Position numbers and translations under genes: made by a program | Part shown: piece after piece, positions 16,389-24,730 of the stretch | How the letters are laid out: every line of letters starts with the position of its first letter | How positions within the stretch are numbered: position 1 is the stretch's first letter | Source: an uncultured Acidobacteriia bacterium | GTDB taxonomy: Bacteria > Acidobacteriota > Terriglobia > Bryobacterales > Bryobacteraceae | Length of the DNA stretch: 54,418 nucleotides | NCBI GenBank assembly: GCA_903909435.1 | Contig: CAIVVT010000295.1 | Location: 1 to 54,418 of the forward strand | Reading direction: 5' to 3' | The notes under the pieces: model-generated | What the model was told of the DNA's origin: nothing | Seen by the model: the letters and a program-made list of their open reading frames with translations, nothing else | Databases searched by the model: none

Positions 16389-17110
16389 GCGGCACCCTCC
16401 CCGTTGGGGAGCGAGCTGCGGGAAACGATCCGCCCGCACTCGATCCGAACCGTCTGCTGAGCGAGACCGCGCAAGATGGCCGGGTTGTGTGTAATCAGGA
16501 GGACCGCCGATCCACTCGCCCGTAGCTCCACGAATAGCCGCAGAATCTCACTCTGCGCGACGGCGTCAAGTGCAGAGGTCGGCTCGTCGGCGACAACCAG
16601 TTGCGAGCCCAGCAGGAAGGCGCGAGCCAGCAGAACGCGTTGTCGCTGCCCACCGCTCAATTCGTGCGGGTAGGCTTGCTGCAAGTCGTGGTTGACGAGC
16701 CCGGCACGCTCCAGCGCCTGGCGCGCCGCGCGGTCGGCATCCTTGCGATTCATGCCCAGAGCGCACAACCCTGAGTCGCGTACCTGTGTCACGGCGCGGA
16801 GGACCGGGTTCAGCGCCAGGCCTGGCTCCTGCGAGACATACGTGACCACTCGCCCCCGTAACGAATCCCAATCGGCTGGACGGCCGATTCTGTGTCCTGC
16901 CAGCGTGATGCTGCCAGTGATCCGCGCAGTTTCAGGCAACAGCCCCGCAAGCGCCAAGCCAAGGGTGCTTTTGCCGGATCCGGACGGTCCAAGCACGCCC
17001 CAAATCTCTCCCGGGCGGAGGCTCAAGTCGATGCCCGTCAGCGCGCATACAGGAGCCGACTCCGCCGAGTAGGTTACACCGAGCCCCATAGCTTCGCAGA
17101 TCGGAGACAT
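16385..17110 (-). CDS. ABC transporter ATP-binding protein, DppD/OppD type
   Basis: A 241-residue nucleotide-binding subunit with Walker A (GPSGSGKSTLG), Q-loop (TYVSQEPGLALNPV), signature (ELSGGQRQRVLLARAF), Walker B (QLVVADEPTSALD) and switch His (LLITHN). I choose the ATG at 17110; a frame to 17200 would overlap the terminator hairpin of the previous gene. It is the first gene of the importer operon and also lacks the usual C-terminal extension. The upstream promoter must lie in the roughly 45 bp between the hairpin and the start, or upstream of the hairpin. ACAATA near 17122 could be a -10 element, without a clear -35. Confidence 0.92.
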   Translation of the reverse strand: MSPICEAMGLGVTYSAESAPVCALTGIDLSLRPGEIWGVLGPSGSGKSTLGLALAGLLPETARITGSITLAGHRIGRPADWDSLRGRVVTYVSQEPGLALNPVLRAVTQVRDSGLCALGMNRKDADRAARQALERAGLVNHDLQQAYPHELSGGQRQRVLLARAFLLGSQLVVADEPTSALDAVAQSEILRLFVELRASGSAVLLITHNPAILRGLAQQTVRIECGRIVSRSSLPNGEGAA

Positions 17111-17149
17111 TTTCAAGCCTATTGTGAGGCCAAGCTCAGTTGTCCGGGA

Positions 17150-17186
17150 ACAGAAAGGGCGGTCCGCAAGCGTTTGCCACCGCCCT
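17150..17186 (-). terminator. Rho-independent terminator after the alpha-galactosidase gene
   Basis: Read on the minus strand, AGGGCGGT and ACCGCCCT (17179-17186 and 17156-17163) form a perfect 8-bp stem; an inner GCAA/TTGC pairing fills the 15-base loop, and TTTCTG follows. It separates the alpha-galactosidase gene from the importer operon 91 bp downstream, so the latter probably has its own promoter. Confidence 0.65.
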
Positions 17187-17201
17187 ACTTTGTCAACCAA
17201 A

Positions 17202-19382
17202 CTACGGCACGCGTTCCAGAACCAGCAGCCCGCCGTCGTAATCGCCTGTCAACTCGGGTGTCACGCCGTGCTGCATTAGGTAGTCGCCCGAAAGCACGGT
17301 GCCGGTCTTCTGGTCGAAGGCCCCCTCGACCACGCGTACCCGGTAGCGGGAGTCACCCTTGAGTCCTTGGAAGCGCAGCGCCGGCAGCATGCGCAGATAC
17401 TGCTGGTGGTCCCTGAACGCGAACAGGCAGGCCTGGTTGCCATCCTGTGCGACGTAAGACGTGGACGACAGACCGTTGGTGCCGCGCGGCGAGGCGAGAC
17501 GGTACAGCGCGCCCTCCTGCACGGTCTTGCGGATCCACTTGTAAATTTCGACCATCTTTGACGAGTAGGTCATGTCGGCGTCCGGCCATTTGTTCAGGTT
17601 GCCGCCGATACCGAGTGAGCCCTGCATCGCCACCAGATAGCGGTAGCGCAGCGGGGTCGTGCGGCCGTTCATGTTCGGCACATCGGTGACCCATGCCATC
17701 ATCGACTTGGTCGCGTAAATGTAGCTGTAACCTTCCTGGATCTTGAGGCGATCGAAGGCCTCCGTGTTGTCCGATGTCCAGAACTCCTCGACGCGTCGCA
17801 TCAGTTCCAGGTCGATGCGGCCGCCACCGCCCGAACATCCTTCAAACTCCACTCCCGGATGCCGTGCCCGCAATCGATCCATGATGTTGTACATGTTGCG
17901 GACGAACTTGACCCAGATCTCGCGCTGCTCGGCTTCGGGCACATTTTCCCAGCCGGGTTCGCCGAAGGGCCGGTTCATATCCCACTTCACGAAATCGATT
18001 GCGTTGTCGGTGAGCAATCCGTCGAGCACGCCGAAGATGTGATCCCTCACATCGTCGCGCGCCATGTTCAGGACCAGTTGATTGCGAGCCTCGGTACGCG
18101 GGCGACCCGGGAAGTGCATGGCCCAATCGGGATGCGCGCGGTAGAGGTCAGAATCCGGGTTCACCATCTCAGGTTCCACCCAGAAGCCGAATTTCATATT
18201 CAGTCCGTGCACGTGATCGATTAGCGGCTTCAGCCCGTTCGGGAATTTTTTCGGATTGACGACCCAGTCGCCAAGACCGGCGTGATCGGTGTTGCGCGCT
18301 CCGAACCACCCATCGTCAATCACGTACAGTTCGACGCCCAGTTTGGCCGCTTTGTCGGCCAGGGTCTTCTGGCCGTCTTCTGTCACGTCGAAGGTTGTTG
18401 CTTCCCAGGAGTTGTAGAGCACCGGGCGCAGTTTCGCAGCACCGCCCTGCAGCAGGTTCTCCCGCTCGAACATGTGCATGGTGCGCGACATCTCGCCGAA
18501 GCCGTGCCGCGAGTAGCCCAGGTACAGCCACGGGGAAGCCAGCTTTTCGCCGGGCTTGAGCGGCCACGAAAAATCGAAATCGTTGTAGCCGGCAGTCACG
18601 CGCGTGCGGCCGTCGTGAACGCGTTCCGCAGTCACCTTCCAATTGCCCGACCAGCCCAACGCGCCGTACCAGACTTCACCCGAAGTTTCCGTCGCGGCGC
18701 CCGCATCCAATGCGAACCAGGGGTTCATGCGGTGGCTGGTGGTCCCTTCACGGCTCTCCAGGATCTTCTTGCCTTGAGCCAGAATTTCCTGCTGCAATTG
18801 CCACTCACCGGCCCAGCGACCGGCCGAGTAAGTGAGCCGGTAATCAACGCTGGGCGGAACTTCCATCACACCCGATTGCAGATTCTCGATGACCACGTTC
18901 GCGGCACTCGTGTTTTCGACAATCGCCTGCCGCCGCAGCACGCCGGAGCCCGGAAACACCTCATAAACAAGCGTGACGCGGAGTCCGCCTTTGATGTCCC
19001 TCAGGATCGCTTCCAGCCGGTTGCCGTCGATGTGCGCCGAATCGAACTTCAGCGCGGCGTCGCGTACACCGTTTGGCAGCGTTGCTTTCAAGCAGGGCTC
19101 GACAAACCTGAGCCCGCCGAAGGCTGGGAACTCGTCAGGCGTCATATCTTCCGGCGACTCAAACGAGGAAATCCCGTTCGACAACGGGATCAATGCAAAA
19201 TCTTCGAAGTTCGTGGCTCGTCCACCCCAGTGGACGGGCACGAGGGCGCCGGCGGAGTTCACTCCGATGACGTAGGACGACGAACCGGTGTCGAGAATCC
19301 AGAGATTGCGTCCTGGCGCCTGGCGGACGGATTGGGCCGGCAGGGCGAGGGCGGCGAGGGCGAGAAGAGCAAGTGTACGCAC
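17202..19382 (-). CDS. Secreted alpha-galactosidase, glycoside hydrolase family 36
   Basis: A 726-residue enzyme cleaving terminal alpha-galactosides (raffinose-type sugars, galactomannan). Residues 1-17 are a signal peptide (ALALPAQS), so it acts outside the cytoplasm. The N-terminal beta-supersandwich spans about 20-300, and the TIM barrel has the nucleophile Asp468 in FVKWDMNRPF and acid/base Asp538 in WTSDNTEAFDR. Other GH36 marks are YVIDDGWFGAR (353-363) and FWVEPEMVNPDSDL. Length matches classical GH36 (about 720-750). It is followed by a terminator. An MFS transporter lies 114 bp upstream on the same strand, which could import the products, but its family does not point to sugars. Confidence 0.95.
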   Translation of the reverse strand: MRTLALLALAALALPAQSVRQAPGRNLWILDTGSSSYVIGVNSAGALVPVHWGGRATNFEDFALIPLSNGISSFESPEDMTPDEFPAFGGLRFVEPCLKATLPNGVRDAALKFDSAHIDGNRLEAILRDIKGGLRVTLVYEVFPGSGVLRRQAIVENTSAANVVIENLQSGVMEVPPSVDYRLTYSAGRWAGEWQLQQEILAQGKKILESREGTTSHRMNPWFALDAGAATETSGEVWYGALGWSGNWKVTAERVHDGRTRVTAGYNDFDFSWPLKPGEKLASPWLYLGYSRHGFGEMSRTMHMFERENLLQGGAAKLRPVLYNSWEATTFDVTEDGQKTLADKAAKLGVELYVIDDGWFGARNTDHAGLGDWVVNPKKFPNGLKPLIDHVHGLNMKFGFWVEPEMVNPDSDLYRAHPDWAMHFPGRPRTEARNQLVLNMARDDVRDHIFGVLDGLLTDNAIDFVKWDMNRPFGEPGWENVPEAEQREIWVKFVRNMYNIMDRLRARHPGVEFEGCSGGGGRIDLELMRRVEEFWTSDNTEAFDRLKIQEGYSYIYATKSMMAWVTDVPNMNGRTTPLRYRYLVAMQGSLGIGGNLNKWPDADMTYSSKMVEIYKWIRKTVQEGALYRLASPRGTNGLSSTSYVAQDGNQACLFAFRDHQQYLRMLPALRFQGLKGDSRYRVRVVEGAFDQKTGTVLSGDYLMQHGVTPELTGDYDGGLLVLERVP

Positions 19383-19496
19383 GAAGGAATTCTATCGCGT
19401 GATGGGGTCGACGACTGCGGACAGGCCACGCTTACGCCGTTTGGACGAGGATGATCGACTTGCATCGACGCCCCGGCGGAGTCTTCAAACGCCGTC

Positions 19497-20693
19497 TCAA
19501 GCGCGATCCGCGCGCGGGTAGCTCGGGAGGAAAGCGAACAGGCTGGCGGACACCAGCGTGGCGCCAGCCAGCAGGGACAGTAGGGCCGTGTAGGAGCCTG
19601 TCGCGTCAAACGCCCGGCCCATCACCACGGGACCGATCGCTCCGGCAATGGCGTAGGCCGTCCAGGTGAAGCCGTATAGCGTCGAGAACGAACGCAGGCC
19701 GAAATAGCGCGTCAGCAAGTAAGGCGTGATGTCGGCTTCCCCGCCGAGCCCGAATCCTATCAACGCCGCAGCTAACAGTCCGACTGGCGCCGATCGGGCC
19801 GCGGCGAGCAGCGCTATGCCCGCCGAAGTCCCGACCAGCAACGACAGACCGACTCGCGGAGCGAAGAAGCGATCGAGCAGGTATCCGGTGACCAGGCGTC
19901 CACAGAAACTCGCCAAGCCCAGCGTGGATGCGGCGAGCGCGGCCGTACCTGCGGAAATGCCCCGGTCTGTCAGAAGCGGCGAAAGGTGAGTGATCGCGCC
20001 GTTGACGCTCATCGACCCCAGGAAGAGCGTCGCCACGATGATCCAAAACGCGCGGGAGCGCAGACCCGCAGCGACTGTGAAGCCCGCCAGCGAGTGGTCC
20101 ACGGCAGTCCGTTCGCGCGGCCTCTCGCGCACAAAGAGTGCGGTCAGCGGAATGCCGAACAGGAGGATCAGGCCGCCCAACACGGCGTACGCGAAGCGCC
20201 AGCCAAAACTGGATATCAGCCGTTGTGCCAGCGGCGGGAAGAGCATCGCGCCGGTGCCCACACCGGCCATGACAAGTGAAAGCGCCAGGCCGCGCCGGTG
20301 ATCGAACCATGTGGATACCGCGCGCGAGTAGCCCATCTGCGTGGTGCCGTTGCCGACGATCCCTATCACGACGAATGTCGCGTAGAGGTGCACCAGGCTC
20401 GGTGTCAACAGGCTCAGCGAGCCGAACGCGGTACCAAACACGGCCATGCAGGGGAGCACGATTTTGCGCGGTTCGAAGCGGTCCAGCAGGTGCCCCAGTG
20501 GCGGCGAACCGACCGCCACGGTGAGCGCGGCCAAGCCGAACGCCGCCGAGATAGCCTCGCGGCTCCACCCGAACTCCACGCTGAGCGGCTTCAGGAAGAT
20601 GCCGAACGTGAAGACCAGCAGCGAGCCGAAACCCACCATCACGCCGAAGTAGGCGGCAGCCACAACGCGCCAGCCGGGGTTGTGGCTAGTCAT
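19497..20693 (-). CDS. MFS transporter, OFA/monocarboxylate-like
   Basis: A 398-residue, 12-helix membrane protein. The N-terminal helix VVAAAYFGVMVGFGSLLVFT, the MFS loop between helices 2 and 3 (GHLLDRFEPRKIVLP) and the segment GYSRAVSTWFDHRRGLALSL are typical of the oxalate/formate-antiporter and monocarboxylate branches. The substrate is unknown but likely a small carboxylic acid. It lies between a selenoprotein candidate and the alpha-galactosidase, all on the minus strand. An intergenic palindrome separates it from the former. Confidence 0.85.
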   Translation of the reverse strand: MTSHNPGWRVVAAAYFGVMVGFGSLLVFTFGIFLKPLSVEFGWSREAISAAFGLAALTVAVGSPPLGHLLDRFEPRKIVLPCMAVFGTAFGSLSLLTPSLVHLYATFVVIGIVGNGTTQMGYSRAVSTWFDHRRGLALSLVMAGVGTGAMLFPPLAQRLISSFGWRFAYAVLGGLILLFGIPLTALFVRERPRERTAVDHSLAGFTVAAGLRSRAFWIIVATLFLGSMSVNGAITHLSPLLTDRGISAGTAALAASTLGLASFCGRLVTGYLLDRFFAPRVGLSLLVGTSAGIALLAAARSAPVGLLAAALIGFGLGGEADITPYLLTRYFGLRSFSTLYGFTWTAYAIAGAIGPVVMGRAFDATGSYTALLSLLAGATLVSASLFAFLPSYPRADRA

Positions 20694-20714
20694 GCCTCCC
20701 TCGTGCCGGGAATG

Positions 20715-20742
20715 GTGGGGCGGCTTTGGAGCGCCGCCCCAC
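20715..20742. repeat. Intergenic palindrome of the GTGGGGCGGC family
   Basis: GTGGGGCGGC (20715-20724) pairs perfectly with GCCGCCCCAC (20733-20742) around an 8-base loop. Related longer copies lie at 33999-34101 and 44736-44833. Between the selenoprotein candidate and the MFS gene it could also act as an attenuating or mRNA-stabilising hairpin. Confidence 0.7.
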
Positions 20743-20747
20743 TGCGC

Positions 20748-21383
20748 TCAGTCGCGAGAGTAGCCATGCGCGGCAGAGCGTTTCCCTCCCATCCGGTGCG
20801 CCTCGTCCGAGAGCGCGTGCACCCCGCTCGCGTCGATCCAGCGATTGTAGAAGTTGAACAACGCGCATACGGTGATGGCGAAGTAGATCGCTTCGTCCTC
20901 CCATCCGGCTTGATACAAGGGCTGCATGTCCGCTGCTGTAATCCGCGGCGAGTCGTGATTCACCTTATCGATGAAGCGGAACAACGCCTTGTGCTGCTCG
21001 TCCAGCCCCGAGCTTTCGAGATCCCCCAGTACCGCCCAGACTAATGCCTCGCTGCCCAGAAGTTCCGCCGCGACCGCGGCGTGTGACTTCAGTCAAAACG
21101 GGCAGTCGTTGCGATACGACGTGTAGGCCGCAATTAACTCCCGGATGCCTGGGCTGATAGGTGCGGGCTCGCGCATGATCTCCTGAGTGAACCGCGCCAG
21201 ATGATTCGTCGCCTTCGGGTGAAAAGCGAACATGTGCCAGATCTGCGGATACTCCGCACCGGCATTCTGCATCATGCGGATGCTGTCGGTGAACGATCCC
21301 GGCTTGGGGTCATTCTCCACTCCCGGCAGGAACATAGGCTCCATCTTCTTCTTCATAGCCGGCTTCGGATTGTCGTTGGCCAT
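20748..21383 (-). CDS. AhpD-like/carboxymuconolactone decarboxylase-family protein, candidate selenoprotein (UGA = Sec97)
   Basis: The frame runs from ATG 21383 through one in-frame TGA (21093-21095) to a stop at 20748, giving 211 residues. The AhpD signature is preserved on both sides: E82, then YRNDC94-P-F-U97-L-K-S-H101, matching E-x11-C-x2-C-x3-H with the second Cys as UGA. Downstream sequence continues as the normal family (AAVAAELLGSEALVWAVLGD, then AGWEDEAIYFAITVCALFNF and YNRWIDASGVHALSDEAHRM). AhpD-type proteins use the CxxC pair as a thiol peroxidase or reductase centre. A SECIS-like hairpin follows the UGA. A nonsense mutation is the alternative, but no other lesion is visible in 114 downstream codons. 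It lies 77 bp after the giant TonB receptor gene on the same strand. Confidence 0.75.
21059..21095 (-). promoter_or_regulatory. Candidate bacterial SECIS element directly after the UGA
   Basis: After UGA come CU, then lower stem GAAGU (21086-21090) pairing with ACUUC (21059-21063), internal loop CACA/GA, upper stem CGCCGC (21076-21081) pairing with GCGGCG (21066-21071), and loop GGUC. The apical loop starts 17 nt after the UGA. In E. coli fdhF the GGUC of the SelB-binding loop starts 18 nt after the UGA. Loop identity, spacing and two-stem form all fit SelB recognition. Confidence 0.65.
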
Positions 21384-21460
21384 GGTGTTCTAATTGTCCT
21401 CTTCGCAGCAATACATGCAACGGGAAACGCGCTTCGCCCATTCAGGCGGGGGCCGCCCGA

Positions 21461-24400
21461 TCAGTAAATCAGCTTGAGCGCGAGTTGGAACAGCCTCGGA
21501 GCGCTGCTCTGCAAAATGCGCCCGAAATCAGGCGAAGCAATGTCCACTTCCGGAAGATAGAAGTTGGCGTGGTTGGCAATATTGAAGCCTTCCGCCCTGA
21601 ATTGCAGCCGGCGACTCTCCCCCAGCGGGAAGTTCTTCAGCAATGAGATATCCACATTCGCCAGCCCTGGTCCGCGCACTGCGTTGCGGCCTTCATTGCC
21701 AAACTGGCCGGCTTGCGCCACCGAATCCAGACGTTGGAACGCGCTGCGGCTCACCCATTGATCCGGAGTATGAGGTCCGGCATTGGGATCGCTCACCAGG
21801 TTCGGGCGGCTTGAGTAGAAACCTGAGATTTCGGGCGCACTACCTTGCTGCGAGACGTTCGCGCTGTCGTAAACCGTGAACGGCGTACCGCTCGAGAAAC
21901 TGCCGATGGCGTTCACCTGCCAGCCGTTCACGAGCATGGCTGCGGCTTTGTTCGCCCGCTTCCAATTTGGAAGTTCGTAGCTTCCGCTGACCGCCAGCCG
22001 CTGCCTCGCGTCGAAGAGCGACGGTCCGTGCTCCGCCGCAAGGTTGAACGGGTTCTGCGCCAGATCGTTCTCGCCCGCCACCAGGCGCGGCGCTGAACCG
22101 GACACGTTGAAGGAGGACACGCCGTCGAGACTCTTCGAGAACCAGTAAGAGACCTGAAAGCCAAGTCCGCTGGAGAAATGACGCGACAGGGCTGCCTGGA
22201 GCGCGTGGTAGGTGGAGTTGGCTTCGTTGCTGATCAGCCCGACGGAGGCGTAGGCGCAGGCTCCACCGGCGGCGGGGCAATCCGCGTGGATGCGGCGCTG
22301 GTCGATGTTCTGGGACGTAGAACCGGGGCCAAAGACCGGCGGATTCGCCTCAATCAATCGCGGCAGGCGGGTGCCCTTGTTGCCGACGTAGCGCACGTCC
22401 AGCAGGTAGTCGTGGGCAATTACCCGTTGCACCGAGACGTTCCAATCCTGAGCGTAGGGCGGCCGCATGGCCTGGTCGACGGTCAGTATGGTGGCGGGCC
22501 GGGCGAACGACAAATTCGCGAAGGGCGGCGCCTGGCTGCCCCACGGGTTGGCAATATCGAACCCGGGCCCCGGCACCTGTACGGCCTGGGTCCAGGGCAG
22601 CGCGCTGACCGGAGCTTGCAGCGGGCCGCCCTCGCCGTTTGTGAACGAGTCGTAGAAGATGCCGTAGGCAGCGCGCACGGTCGTCCTCCCGTCTCCCGTC
22701 GGATCCCAAGCCAGCCCGATGCGCGGCATCAAGCCCTTGTGGTAGACGCGGGCAATCCCGTCGGCAACGCCGGGGTCGCCAGGGAACAGCAAGCCGGCAG
22801 GCGCGTTTGAGTACACGCTGGATTGCCGGCCCGGGGCCCACTCGTTCAGACGATTGCGAATCTCGCTGTAGGGCGTGTTCACTTCATAGCGCAGTCCGTA
22901 ATTCAGAGTCAGGCGCGGGGTCAGACGCCACTCGTCTTGTGCGTACCCAGCCGCCATAAAGTTTCTCAGACCGCGGTCGAACTGGCCGCCTCCCTGGAAG
23001 AACGTAACCGACTGGCCGGTGAGGAAACTCGCAAATGAATCACTAAAAGGGAAAGGTGCGAAAACGAAGAAGCCGTTCGTCGCGATGCCGTAGACCAGGT
23101 TAATCTGGTTGCGGGTATATTCTGTGCCGAACTTGTAGGTGTGCCGGCTGGCGTTGTGCACCAGCGAGTAGCTGCCCTGGTAAGTATTCTGATACGTGTT
23201 GCGCGGGCCGGTTATCGGGTCTCCGACGCTGGCGTAGCCGCTCACGATCAGGTACGGCGGACCGGACGCAACCCCGAGCGTCGGCTTATAGTCGAAACCC
23301 AGCGTACTCGGGTCAGTCTGATTCAGCCGCTGCCCGAACAGGAAGGCGTTGCGAAAGAACGCAGCCTTCACCGTCTGCACGGTTCGCGGCGAGTACAAGT
23401 GGGTGTGCGACAGCGCTACGGAGTGGGTACGTCCGTCGTTGCCTACGGGGAAACCCGGGACATCCGCGCCACTGATGGAGAGCGGGTCGACGGAGTGGCT
23501 GCTTGACGTCGCGTAGCGGGCGAAGAACTGATCGCCATTGCCGAAATAGTGGTCCAGCCGGAGGCCGCCCTGATCGCCGTTGTTGGTCAGCATTTGCGTT
23601 GAAGCATACAGCGAGGGCGAGAGGTTCCCCAGCGGATAGAAACCCAGGTTCTTGGCTGAAACGGGGCTGAGCATGTAGGCGGGCAGGATGCCTCCGGGCA
23701 CCGGTCCGCCCGCAAAGTAGTTGATAAGCGGGACGGCATGGCCGCTCTGCGGATCGGTCAGACCGCTGAAATCACCCATGCGCTCGGCTGGCGTGGGCAC
23801 GATCGCGGCTTTCGTTTTGCCTTCCCGGTCGCGTAGGCCCTCGTAGTAGGCAAAGAAGAAGTCCTTGTTCTTGCGCAGCGGGCCGCCTACCGTTGCGCCG
23901 AACTGATTCTGGTGCAGCGGCTCGGTAGTGGGCGCGAAGAAGTTGCGCGCGTCCAAATCGTTGTTGCGCAGGAACTCGTAGACCGCTCCGTGGAACTCAT
24001 TCCCGCCGGAGCGTGTGACGACCGTGGTGGTCGCGCCGCTGGTCCCACCGTACTCGGCCGGGGCGTTGGAGGTGAGAATGCGGAACTCCGAGATCGCGTC
24101 CACGGGCGTCCGCAGGGCGAACCCGCCATCGACGCTGTTCACATTGGAAACACCGTCGAGAACATAGCCGTTCGACTCGGGCCGCTGCCCGTTCACTGCA
24201 TACGCCTGGCCACTGCGGAGCGAGCCACCCGACTCGGCCAGCCCCGCAGTCATTGGGGCAACGCCGGGCTGCAGCAAGCCGAGCTGAGTGAATGTGCGTC
24301 CGTTCAGCGGCAGATCGGTCGCCTCCTGCCCGGAAACGACGTTGCCCAGCGTCGATCCCAAGTCCACGGTTGCGCCGTCGGCCGTCACCTTCACTTCGCT

Positions 24401-24730
24401 CCGGGTGCCGGCGATCTCAAGGTGGACCGGAATGCGGACGGTGCGGTTAATATCTAGATGCACCTGCTCGGCCCGGTAGGGAGCGAATCCAGTTGCGGCG
24501 ACGCCCAATTCATAGTCACCGACTGGCAGGAAAGCGAAATGGAATGACCCGTCTTTCGCCGTAGGCTGAACCGCGGAGAAGCCGGTGCGCGGATTCCGTG
24601 CGGTCACGACCGCCTGCGGTACGCCCGCGCTGGAGGGATCGAGGATCCGCCCTTCCAAAACGCCGGTCGGATCTTGTGCGTGTGCAACCAGACACACGGA
24701 GAGTGCGGCAACGAGGCCAAAGTTTTTCAT
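21461..24730 (-). CDS. Oar-like TonB-dependent receptor with carboxypeptidase-regulatory domain
   Basis: A 1089-residue outer-membrane protein. A signal peptide (residues 1-18, ending AHA) is followed by a carboxypeptidase-regulatory-like domain (about 22-105: GVLEGRILDPSSAGVPQAVV and KDGSFHFAFLPVGDYELGVA), a plug (about 120-240: TDLPLNGRTFTQLGLLQPGV, GYVLDGVSNVNS) and a long beta barrel ending in a hydrophobic strand (LFQLALKLIY). This architecture is greatly expanded in Acidobacteriota and is thought to take up polymers or large ligands. It is divergent from a close paralogue at 25075. It is 77 bp upstream of the AhpD-like gene. Substrate not predictable. Confidence 0.92.
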   Translation of the reverse strand: MKNFGLVAALSVCLVAHAQDPTGVLEGRILDPSSAGVPQAVVTARNPRTGFSAVQPTAKDGSFHFAFLPVGDYELGVAATGFAPYRAEQVHLDINRTVRIPVHLEIAGTRSEVKVTADGATVDLGSTLGNVVSGQEATDLPLNGRTFTQLGLLQPGVAPMTAGLAESGGSLRSGQAYAVNGQRPESNGYVLDGVSNVNSVDGGFALRTPVDAISEFRILTSNAPAEYGGTSGATTTVVTRSGGNEFHGAVYEFLRNNDLDARNFFAPTTEPLHQNQFGATVGGPLRKNKDFFFAYYEGLRDREGKTKAAIVPTPAERMGDFSGLTDPQSGHAVPLINYFAGGPVPGGILPAYMLSPVSAKNLGFYPLGNLSPSLYASTQMLTNNGDQGGLRLDHYFGNGDQFFARYATSSSHSVDPLSISGADVPGFPVGNDGRTHSVALSHTHLYSPRTVQTVKAAFFRNAFLFGQRLNQTDPSTLGFDYKPTLGVASGPPYLIVSGYASVGDPITGPRNTYQNTYQGSYSLVHNASRHTYKFGTEYTRNQINLVYGIATNGFFVFAPFPFSDSFASFLTGQSVTFFQGGGQFDRGLRNFMAAGYAQDEWRLTPRLTLNYGLRYEVNTPYSEIRNRLNEWAPGRQSSVYSNAPAGLLFPGDPGVADGIARVYHKGLMPRIGLAWDPTGDGRTTVRAAYGIFYDSFTNGEGGPLQAPVSALPWTQAVQVPGPGFDIANPWGSQAPPFANLSFARPATILTVDQAMRPPYAQDWNVSVQRVIAHDYLLDVRYVGNKGTRLPRLIEANPPVFGPGSTSQNIDQRRIHADCPAAGGACAYASVGLISNEANSTYHALQAALSRHFSSGLGFQVSYWFSKSLDGVSSFNVSGSAPRLVAGENDLAQNPFNLAAEHGPSLFDARQRLAVSGSYELPNWKRANKAAAMLVNGWQVNAIGSFSSGTPFTVYDSANVSQQGSAPEISGFYSSRPNLVSDPNAGPHTPDQWVSRSAFQRLDSVAQAGQFGNEGRNAVRGPGLANVDISLLKNFPLGESRRLQFRAEGFNIANHANFYLPEVDIASPDFGRILQSSAPRLFQLALKLIY

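Noticed and set aside
18282..19454. 390-codon plus-strand frame
   Set aside because: Antisense shadow of the alpha-galactosidase gene, whose catalytic motifs are intact on the other strand.
20298..21044. 248-codon plus-strand frame spanning the MFS and AhpD-like genes
   Set aside because: Crosses two genes and a palindromic repeat on the opposite strand; no start signal or domain.
21093..21095. TGA read as a simple end of a 96-residue protein followed by a separate 78-residue gene
   Set aside because: Downstream residues continue the same family in the same frame, the TGA replaces the catalytic Cys, and the second part lacks its own ribosome binding site.
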